The position numbers and the translations under genes are program-made. Shown in pieces: positions 1 through 6,528 of a DNA stretch of 31,558 nucleotides. The DNA is from CALKUP01 sp964492735 (lineage in GTDB: Bacteria > Patescibacteriota > Patescibacteriia > UBA9570 > XYC2-FULL-38-9), in the NCBI GenBank assembly GCA_964492735.1, contig CAZBLE010000011.1, positions 1 through 31,558 on the forward strand. Direction: 5' to 3'. Position 1 is the first letter of the stretch. Each line of letters begins with the position of its first letter. Under the pieces are notes generated by a model. The model saw only the letters and a list, made by a program, of their open reading frames with translations, had not been told where the DNA came from and made no database searches.

Positions 1-807
1 CCGCGCCAGTGATTACTCAGATATCTGCAGGCAGTCTCTCTGTGACACAAGGTCAGGCGTATAACGGACCCAGGTGCGACAGCGACTGATGCCTGTGACA
101 CAAGCGTTGCTGTTACAACGACCAATCCAGTGAACACCGCAGTGCCAGGTACGTACACCATTTCATATCGAGCAATTGATGATACTGGCAATGTTGCGAC
201 AGCAAATCGTACAGTAACTGTCACTGCTGCAGTCACACAAACCCCTCCAGTCACAAGTACGCCAGATACAAATACATCCACAGAAAGCGAATCGACCGAT
301 ACGGAAATTACTGATATTCAAAAAAATGCATCAGAGCTTGTTGTGACGTATGCAGATAATACCTCCACAACGTTCAAGCCGTATGGCTCGTCGAGTAATT
401 TTCGATACGTCCCTTCAGTCGATAAAAAACGTTTAATCGTGACAAATGGAAAAGATGTGCGCGTGTTTGTAAACGGTGAGCGTGTGGCGAAAAAAGTCAT
501 CAGTAAAAAAACCTTGCCACGGACTGCCTACCGCGTAACAACGCAGACTATCTATGATGAGTATGATTCTGTATTCATTGCTTCAGTGAGTAAAAACATC
601 GCTCGTGTTCATGCCTTTCGTCTTACAGCAGATGATGCGCTCACAAAGTATCGCTCTCAGCAGTTCACAGCGGCTAATTTTACAAATCCTGTAGTTTCAG
701 TGAATACGAAGAAAAAACAAGTGACAGTGACCTATGGAAAATCTGGTCAGCGAGCAAAACATGTGTGGAAGCTGAAATCAAACGGTGATTTCTCCCTTTT
801 GCAATAA
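1..807 (+). CDS. Ig-like (HYR/DUF5011-type) surface protein, 5'-truncated by window edge, frameshifted
   Basis: This is the 3' end of a gene that begins before the window. Frame 3 (from base 3) reads APVITQISAGSLSVTQGQAYN, and frame 1 (from about base 67) continues with DPGATATDACDTSVAVTT and PGTYTISYRAIDDTGN. Together these make one typical bacterial Ig-like/HYR repeat ('VTQG..YNDPGA.ATDACD....GTYTISY.A.DDTGN'). The join needs removal of one G at 66/67, so the gene carries a +1-nt frameshift. After the repeat comes a Thr/Ser/Pro-rich linker (about 215-300), then a lysine-rich beta-type C-terminal region of about 170 aa ending at TAA 805-807 that I do not recognise. A GTG at 130 could open a 225-aa frame, but it lies inside the conserved repeat and is unlikely to be the true start. 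The role is probably an exported or surface adhesin-like protein. No sortase motif or C-terminal membrane segment is seen. Confidence 0.7.
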
Positions 808-819
808 GCATCTATTCGT

Positions 820-848
820 TTGACTTCTGGGGCAAAATATTGTATGTT
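820..848 (+). promoter_or_regulatory. Predicted sigma70-type promoter for rnpB
   Basis: TTGACT (820-825), a 17-bp spacer and TATGTT (843-848) lie downstream of the preceding stop codon and about 35 bp before the 5' strand of the RNase P P1 helix. The expected start is near 855. Confidence 0.55.
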
Positions 849-883
849 AATCCTTGTAAATAACTGCAATTTCCTTTGATTTT

Positions 884-1331
884 GCGCTTGTTTGTGAGCT
901 CTTTTCATGGTTTTTCGGATAGTCGCTCTATATTTAACTTCGGTTGAGAATAGAGAGGAAAGTCCGGCCACCTCCTCGCAAGAGGAACAAGAACAGTTGC
1001 TAACGGCAACCCGACTATAATTGTGCATCAGACAAAAGGGATTCTTCTGTTTGATTCATGACCAAATCGAGGGAAAGTGCCACAGAGACAATACTAGCCG
1101 TGTGCGTTCGCGTCGCGGTGAAAGGTGAAAAGAATGTTCTTAGAGCATTCCATCGTTGGTGACAACGAATGGCGGTAAACCCTGTTCGGTGCAATCCAGT
1201 AATTGGAGCATGAGGTGATTGGTGACAATCACCCAAGAGAGATGGCTATCGTTGCCGCACGCATTCTCACGAAACGTGCAGCAATACAAAAGCCGGCTTA
1301 TAGAATTGCCATGAAGCTCACACACAAGCGC
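884..1331 (+). ncRNA. rnpB: RNase P RNA (M1 RNA)
   Basis: This is the catalytic RNA of RNase P, which matures tRNA 5' ends. The bacterial conserved regions appear in order: GAGGAAAGTCCGG (955-967), GGAAAGTGCCACAGAGA (1072-1088), GGTGAAAGGTGAAAAG (1117-1132), GGCGGTAAACCCTG (1171-1184) and AAAAGCCGGCTTATAG (1288-1303). The ends were set from helix P1. CATGG (906-910) pairs with CCATG (1309-1313), and 884-900 pairs with 1315-1331 with one mismatch, separated by a short asymmetric internal loop. The mature RNA may start inside this helix, so the ends are uncertain by 10-20 nt. Only 11 nt separate the helix from the next ATG, so the RNA is probably cut from, or overlaps, a transcript that continues into the sugar transferase gene. 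No terminator is seen between them. Confidence 0.93.
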
Positions 1332-1342
1332 AACAATATACT

Positions 1343-2761
1343 ATGAAAAAAGTCGAATTGATTTTTAGTGTTCTGTTGTTGCCATGCGATTTTTTGTTAT
1401 TGGTGCTCGCAGGTTTAACAGCATATTCTGTCCGGTTTAACCAAAACATTGGCCAACTTCCGCCAGCAATTTTTACCATTCCGAAAGAACAATATGTCAC
1501 GCTCGTTATTTTAACCGCACTTGTTTGGATGGTGATTTTTTGGTGGAACGGACTGTATCGTATCGATGGGAATCGTCGCATTGTCGATGAAATGCGAAAA
1601 GTATTTGTTTCGTGTTCAACGGGAGTGCTCGCAATTATTGTGTTGTTATTTTTTAATCGTGATCTATTTTCATCACGATTTATTATTCTCTCCGCATTTG
1701 GTTTTTCATTGCTTTATGTCATGACATTTCGCGTGGTGATTATTTTTATTGAACGCGCGTTGTTTAAAAAAGGCATTGGCTTAACACAATTGGCAATTAT
1801 TGGAAGTGGGCATGTCACTACTATTGTGAGTGCTGAATTTACTCAAAAGCCAACGCTCGGATATAGGGTTGCGGCAGAGTATTCGTCGTTCTCACACGAC
1901 ACACAAGCGGCTCTCACAGCACTTGCTGCGCAACAACGCATTGAAGAGGTCTTACTGACCGATCCAAAAGCAGACTCTGAAACGATTGAGCGGTTATTAG
2001 ATTTTTGTGATGAATATCATTTGGTATTTAAATACGCCGCGTCAATTTCTGAAACACCAGTTGGTACAATTTCCATTTCTCCGATTGGCGGCATTCCGAT
2101 TGTTGAAGTGAAAAAAACACCCCTTGAAGGTTGGGGGCGTATTCTCAAACGATTATTTGATATCGTTGGCGCTTCGCTTTTAATTTTACTCGCATCACCT
2201 GTCATGCTGTGCACCGCTATTGCAATTGTCCTTGAATCAGGTCGGCCAATTTTTTTCTCTCGAAAAGACGATGGCTCACCAGTCAAGCGCATTGGTCAAT
2301 ACGGAAAACCATTTGTCTATTTTAAATTTCGTTCGATGAAGCAAAATACAGATTCATTGCGGTATGATGCCTCGCTCCAAGAAAAAAATGTGCGTCGTGG
2401 AACGCCAATGGTGAAGATTGTTGATGATCCACGTGTGACGAAAGTAGGGCAGTGGATTCGTCGGTTTAGTCTTGATGAATTGCCGGAATTTTTCTTGGTA
2501 CTCAAAGGGGATATGTCGCTCGTTGGGCCGCGTCCGCATTTGCCAGAAGAGGTTGCGCAATATCAAAAACATCATAAACGTGTGTTGCATATGAAGCCAG
2601 GAATCACCGGACTTGCGCAAGTGACTGGACGCTCAGATCTTGATTTTGAAGATGAGGTTCGACTTGATACATATTACATGGAACACTGGGCATTGTGGCT
2701 CGATCTTGTTATTGTACTCAAGACACCATTCGCCATGATTAAAAAACGGAATACACTATAA
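1343..2761 (+). CDS. Polyprenyl-phosphate sugar-1-phosphate transferase (WbaP/WcaJ-type, bacterial sugar transferase family)
   Basis: This 472-aa membrane enzyme should start surface-glycan assembly by moving a sugar-1-phosphate from a nucleotide sugar to undecaprenyl phosphate. Four hydrophobic segments lie at about residues 5-30, 50-68, 86-104 and 111-137, followed by a cytosolic Rossmann-like part (AIIGSGHV, 151-158). The C-terminal catalytic domain begins with KRLFDIVGAS (269-278) and its membrane-inserted helix. It then carries FKFRSM (327-332), the catalytic Asp-Glu pair in SLDELPEF (376-383), GDMSLVGPRP (389-398) and KPGITGLAQVTGRS (418-431). These are signature motifs of the family, and the length is normal for the long WbaP/WcaJ type. 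The ATG at 1343 has no SD. The next gene begins 1 nt after the stop, so they are co-transcribed. The sugar specificity cannot be read from the sequence. Confidence 0.9.
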   Translation: MKKVELIFSVLLLPCDFLLLVLAGLTAYSVRFNQNIGQLPPAIFTIPKEQYVTLVILTALVWMVIFWWNGLYRIDGNRRIVDEMRKVFVSCSTGVLAIIVLLFFNRDLFSSRFIILSAFGFSLLYVMTFRVVIIFIERALFKKGIGLTQLAIIGSGHVTTIVSAEFTQKPTLGYRVAAEYSSFSHDTQAALTALAAQQRIEEVLLTDPKADSETIERLLDFCDEYHLVFKYAASISETPVGTISISPIGGIPIVEVKKTPLEGWGRILKRLFDIVGASLLILLASPVMLCTAIAIVLESGRPIFFSRKDDGSPVKRIGQYGKPFVYFKFRSMKQNTDSLRYDASLQEKNVRRGTPMVKIVDDPRVTKVGQWIRRFSLDELPEFFLVLKGDMSLVGPRPHLPEEVAQYQKHHKRVLHMKPGITGLAQVTGRSDLDFEDEVRLDTYYMEHWALWLDLVIVLKTPFAMIKKRNTL

Positions 2762-2762
2762 T

Positions 2763-3884
2763 ATGAAAATTGCATTAGTTCATGATCACTTAGCTCAAGA
2801 TGGTGGTGCAGAAAATGTCTTGCGTGCGTTTTGTGAAATTTGGCCGGACGCGCCAGTCTATGTTGTTGTGCATGATCCAAAAAATGCGCATCCCTTTTTC
2901 TTAACAAAAGATGTGCGGACTTCGTTCATCCAGCGCATGCCATTCGGTCTCAAAAAATATCAATGGTATTTTCCGCTCATGCCAACCGCGGTTGAGAGCT
3001 ATGATTTATCTGAATTTGATGTTGTGCTTTCAACAACCTCATCGTTTGCAAAAGGGGTAATCACCCGCCCAGAAACACTGCATATTTCATACTGCCACAC
3101 TCCAACGCGTTTTTTGTGGAGCGATACCCATTCGTATGTTCGTGAAATGGTTAAAAATCCTATCGCACGAGCACTTGTATCATTGTCGCTCACTCGTGTG
3201 CGTATGTGGGATCGTCTTGCGTCAGAACGTGTTGATCAATACATTACGAATTCAAAGGCTGTTGAAAAGCGCTTGAAAAAATATTATCATCGTGATTCTA
3301 CAGTGATCTACCCACCGGTGGATGTTGCTGATTTTACACCCGTGCCAAAAGAAGATGTTGGTGATTATTATCTTGCAGGTGGACGCTTAGTTCCGTATAA
3401 ACGATTTGATTTAATTGTTGAGGCATTTTTAAAACTTGGAAAACCACTGAAAATTTTTGGCTCTGGCCCAGAGCTTGCAAGTCTCAAACGCCTTGCGGCA
3501 AGTAACCCAAAAATTGAACTCCTTGGCCGCGTTTCAGATGAACAGCGTCGTGAATTATTTAGCAAGGCAGCGGCATTCATTAACCCGCAAGAAGAAGATT
3601 TTGGAATCACAATGATTGAAGCATTGGCGGCTGGCCGTCCAGTCATTGGCTTGAATAAAGCGGGGGCAAAAGAAATTATTACACCAGGAGTGCATGGTGA
3701 ATTAATGGAGCACCAAAGTTGGGAAGACCTTGCGAACACGGTAATGAACTTTGATCCAATGAAGTATGACCCGCAAGCGATTCGTGAACGCGCCTTGACC
3801 TTTCAGCTGTCTCGGTTTAAAAATGAAGTAGAACATGCAGTAGAAACCGCTTACGAACAATTTCAAAAAGAATTAGCTTCCTAA
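2763..3884 (+). CDS. GT4-family glycosyltransferase (mannosyltransferase-like)
   Basis: This 373-aa cytosolic glycosyltransferase has a GT-B fold and probably extends the lipid-linked glycan. The N-terminal half has the acceptor loop DGGAEN (13-18) and the motif SYCHTPTRFLW (109-119), typical of WbaZ-like mannosyl or rhamnosyl transferases. The C-terminal half has GRLVPYKRFD (207-216) and the nucleotide-sugar-binding EX7E motif in EEDFGITMIEAL (277-288), followed by GRPVIG. The length is usual for GT4. The gene starts at ATG 2763, one base after the preceding stop, with no SD. Donor and acceptor are unknown. Confidence 0.88.
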   Translation: MKIALVHDHLAQDGGAENVLRAFCEIWPDAPVYVVVHDPKNAHPFFLTKDVRTSFIQRMPFGLKKYQWYFPLMPTAVESYDLSEFDVVLSTTSSFAKGVITRPETLHISYCHTPTRFLWSDTHSYVREMVKNPIARALVSLSLTRVRMWDRLASERVDQYITNSKAVEKRLKKYYHRDSTVIYPPVDVADFTPVPKEDVGDYYLAGGRLVPYKRFDLIVEAFLKLGKPLKIFGSGPELASLKRLAASNPKIELLGRVSDEQRRELFSKAAAFINPQEEDFGITMIEALAAGRPVIGLNKAGAKEIITPGVHGELMEHQSWEDLANTVMNFDPMKYDPQAIRERALTFQLSRFKNEVEHAVETAYEQFQKELAS

Positions 3885-3889
3885 AATAT

Positions 3890-4510
3890 ATGACTCAAAA
3901 AACACATCTTCAAATTTTACAGCACGCCCAATGGTTTATTTTATTATTTACTCTATTGGTAGGTATTGCCGCATTTGCATGGGCAGTCGTTCAACCAACA
4001 AAGTATAATGCGGTTGTTGCATTTGATGTGCAGGTTGCGAACCGAGGAGCCGCAGATAAAGAATATCAATACGGTGCGTATTATGACTTAAAAGGCGCTG
4101 AGGTGTTTACGCAACATTTAATGAGTTGGTTTTTGTCTCCATCATTTGTTGAAGATGTCTACAAATCTGCTGACATGGGATATGAAATTAAGTCAGTGAA
4201 TGCATTTACTGGTCGATTTCAAACAAAACAATATTCATCACAACAGTTTGCTGTACTATTTTATGATTATAATAAAGAGACAGCGGAAAAATTAGCAACT
4301 GCTGTTGCAAAAACAGTTGAAGAAAAATCAGTCTCACAAATTCAAACAGATCAACAAACACAATTTAATGTGAAAGCACAAAATCCAGTTGTTGTTGCAA
4401 GTGAGTTAAATCAATGGATTGCGCTCATTGTTGGTTTCATTGCAGGATTTGCTCTGAGTGTTATTGTGGTCTATATCAGAGAGTATTTACGAGCAGGTAA
4501 GAACGCATGA
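3890..4510 (+). CDS. Small Wzz/chain-length-determinant-like membrane protein
   Basis: This 206-aa protein has the Wzz/PCP layout: one N-terminal membrane helix (about residues 15-36, WFILLFTLLVGIAAFAWAVV), an extracytoplasmic region of about 140 aa, and a C-terminal membrane helix (about 174-196). It is shorter than classical Wzz (about 300 aa or more), and no autokinase domain is fused. In the family such proteins set polysaccharide chain length together with Wzy. The position between two glycosyltransferase genes, overlapping the next one by 4 nt (ATGA), supports this. I see no clear proline-rich motif before the second helix, so the assignment rests on topology and context. Confidence 0.6.
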   Translation: MTQKTHLQILQHAQWFILLFTLLVGIAAFAWAVVQPTKYNAVVAFDVQVANRGAADKEYQYGAYYDLKGAEVFTQHLMSWFLSPSFVEDVYKSADMGYEIKSVNAFTGRFQTKQYSSQQFAVLFYDYNKETAEKLATAVAKTVEEKSVSQIQTDQQTQFNVKAQNPVVVASELNQWIALIVGFIAGFALSVIVVYIREYLRAGKNA

Positions 4511-5673
4511 ACCTCGGGATTGATTGTCGTGCATTACAGGAAGAGTTTCCATCAGGCGTTTCTCAGTATACGCGCGGTTTAGTGAATGCGCTTATTGCGC
4601 ATCCGAAAGCAAGAGAATGGACCATTACATTATTTTTTAATGGTTCACGGTTTTCGCAGCCAGATGTTCGCAAAAAAATGACAGATCTCATTGAGATGCC
4701 TTTTAGTGATTCTGGCCCGAAAGTAGAATGGAAATTTAGCCAAATACCGAATAAGGCATTGACTGTTGCGACCGTGTTTGGTCAGCCGCGTATCGACCGT
4801 TTATTTGGAGATGTTGATGCTGTGCTTGTGCCGAACTTACAGTTTTTTCCATTTTCAAAGAGCAGTGTTCCAGTTATTCAGCTACTTCATGATTGTTCGT
4901 TTGTGCGCATGAGTGACCAGCAATCAATAAAATCATTGCTGCGCCACTGGTTTTTGCAACCACAAAAACAACTGCAACACGCCGCAGAAGTGGTTGCGGT
5001 GTCAAAAGCAACAGGGGATGATGCAAAGCGGTTGTTCGGCGTTACAACAAAGCAATTAAGTGTGACATATCCGGGAATACCAGAGCGCCCTGTTAAAATT
5101 GGAAATGACAGTGTATTGACTACAGCGGGCATTAATCCAGCATCTGCGGTTATTCTTGCTGTTGGAACGATTGAGCCACGGAAGAATATTGATGCACTAT
5201 TACGCGCCTTTCAAAAATTGCGCGAGCAGCAAACAGGAGTGCAGCTTGTTATTGTTGGGAAGTCAGGATATCGGTCATCAGCAGTGTTGATGAATGAGTC
5301 TCTTATGAAAGATGTTATTATTTTGGATTTTTGTTCTGATGAGCTCCTTGATGCACTGTATCAAAAAGCAACAATGAGTATCTACCCTTCATTATTTGAA
5401 GGTTTTGGTTTTCCGCCATTGGAAGCTCAGCGGTACGGTGTGCCAGTGATTGCAGGTTTCCATTCCTCATTGCAAGAAGTATTAAAAGATTCAGTGCTGT
5501 ATGCTGATGTGCTTGATGTGCATGCGCTAACACGGGCGATGCAATCTATTCTTCTCGATCAAAAATTACGATCTGAGTTAATTGGTAAAGGCGTTGATAA
5601 CACAAAACGTTTTTCTTGGGAACGAGCAGCAAGTCGACTGATTGATTCATGCGAGCGCGTCTTGCGAGACTAA
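4507..5673 (+). CDS. GT4-family glycosyltransferase
   Basis: This 388-aa GT-B glycosyltransferase starts with NLGIDCRALQ and a glycine/serine acceptor loop SGVSQYTRG (16-24). It has LLHDCSFVR and VAVSKAT in the N-terminal domain, AVGTIEPRKNID at the domain junction, and the EX7E motif EGFGFPPLE (298-306) followed by GVPVI. These are hallmarks of the GT4 mannosyltransferase/glycogen-synthase superfamily. The ATG overlaps the preceding stop (ATGA at 4507-4510), so translation is likely coupled. It is the last gene of the first polysaccharide block. The substrate is unknown. Confidence 0.88.
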   Translation: MNLGIDCRALQEEFPSGVSQYTRGLVNALIAHPKAREWTITLFFNGSRFSQPDVRKKMTDLIEMPFSDSGPKVEWKFSQIPNKALTVATVFGQPRIDRLFGDVDAVLVPNLQFFPFSKSSVPVIQLLHDCSFVRMSDQQSIKSLLRHWFLQPQKQLQHAAEVVAVSKATGDDAKRLFGVTTKQLSVTYPGIPERPVKIGNDSVLTTAGINPASAVILAVGTIEPRKNIDALLRAFQKLREQQTGVQLVIVGKSGYRSSAVLMNESLMKDVIILDFCSDELLDALYQKATMSIYPSLFEGFGFPPLEAQRYGVPVIAGFHSSLQEVLKDSVLYADVLDVHALTRAMQSILLDQKLRSELIGKGVDNTKRFSWERAASRLIDSCERVLRD

Positions 5674-5708
5674 GAAGATTGCTACTCCCGTTTGTGTGAA
5701 AATTGTTG

Positions 5709-5714
5709 TATACT
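5709..5714 (+). promoter_or_regulatory. Possible -10 box (TATACT) for the Nudix operon
   Basis: TATACT lies 6 nt before the ATG at 5721. No convincing -35 lies 16-18 bp upstream. It matches the near-leaderless spacing seen at other genes in this window. Confidence 0.3.
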
Positions 5715-5720
5715 TCTGAG

Positions 5721-6149
5721 ATGGAGAAGGAACAATACAAAGCAGGTGGAATCGTGATTCGTCAAAATGATCAAAATGCCATTGAGGTATTTTTAATCCA
5801 TCGTCATCGCTATGATGACTGGTCATTTCCAAAGGGTCATATTGACGCAGGGGAAACAAATGAAATTGCCGCTTTGCGTGAAGTGCGGGAAGAAACAGGC
5901 TTTGAGTGTCGTGTGCTTGGTGCGTTGGCAGATATGCATTATGCGGACCCAACAGGAACGCAGCATCATGTTGCGTGGTTTGTTATGTCAGTGACTGGAG
6001 AAACAGGCGCAGGTCTTGATGAGAGCGAAGTTGATGGCGGTGAGTGGCTTGATCTTGCAGCAGCTCGTGAGCGGTTATCATATGATTCTTCAAAAGAATA
6101 TTTTGATGCTGCACTGTCGCACATTATGGATTACGCTTCTGCACTATGA
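5721..6149 (+). CDS. Nudix hydrolase (Ap4A-hydrolase-like)
   Basis: This 142-aa protein has a complete Nudix box, GX5EX7REUXEEXGU, at residues 39-61 (GHIDAGE, then REVREETGF). It is preceded by WSFPKGH, the context typical of bis(5'-nucleosyl)-tetraphosphatase-like and related nucleotide-sanitising enzymes. The box glutamates that bind the divalent metal are all present. ATG 5721 is preferred over an in-frame TTG at 5703, because the protein then starts directly before the first beta strand and because of the TATACT just upstream. The stop overlaps the next ATG, giving an operon with the membrane protein and Clp-like ATPase. The substrate cannot be told from sequence alone. Confidence 0.9.
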   Translation: MEKEQYKAGGIVIRQNDQNAIEVFLIHRHRYDDWSFPKGHIDAGETNEIAALREVREETGFECRVLGALADMHYADPTGTQHHVAWFVMSVTGETGAGLDESEVDGGEWLDLAAARERLSYDSSKEYFDAALSHIMDYASAL

Positions 6150-6526
6150 ACATTTTATTTGAACCAATTCGATTTGTTGTAAAAGATATTGTGTGGAGTA
6201 TCGTATATTTTCCGATTTGGTGGTACACCGCTGGCGCATTGAATGTGTTGAAGTTAATCGGTAAAGAAGTGCGTGGTTTTGCTCGTGCCTACAATTTGCG
6301 TATTTTATTACGCTTTATGTTTACGCCAATGTACGGGCAAAATGATATTGCAGGTCGACTCATTAGTTTATATGTCCGTCTCGGTCATTTTCTGATTCTT
6401 TCTATTTATTCAGTGTTATATATTTCAGTGCTGTCACTGTCTTTTGTTATCTGGATTATTTTGCCGATCATTATTGTTTATAATGTGTTGTTTCATTTAT
6501 CACTTGTTCCTGGAATTACATTTTGA
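6146..6526 (+). CDS. Small integral membrane protein, unknown function, partner of Clp-like ATPase
   Basis: I do not recognise a family. The 126-aa protein has a hydrophobic segment at about residues 14-38 (rich in Trp/Tyr: SIVYFPIWWYTAG), a basic amphipathic middle (EVRGFARAYNLRILLR, 41-56) and a long hydrophobic C-terminal stretch (about 82-120) that fits two further helices. It overlaps the Nudix gene by 4 nt and ends 2 nt before the ATG of the Clp-like ATPase, so the three are translated from one mRNA. Because the ATPase also has two membrane helices, this protein could be its membrane partner or adaptor (inference from context only). Confidence 0.75.
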   Translation: MNILFEPIRFVVKDIVWSIVYFPIWWYTAGALNVLKLIGKEVRGFARAYNLRILLRFMFTPMYGQNDIAGRLISLYVRLGHFLILSIYSVLYISVLSLSFVIWIILPIIIVYNVLFHLSLVPGITF

Positions 6527-6528
6527 GT

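Noticed and set aside
1140..1325. Small minus-strand ORF over rnpB
   Set aside because: It overlaps conserved RNase P RNA segments on the opposite strand and is a chance frame.
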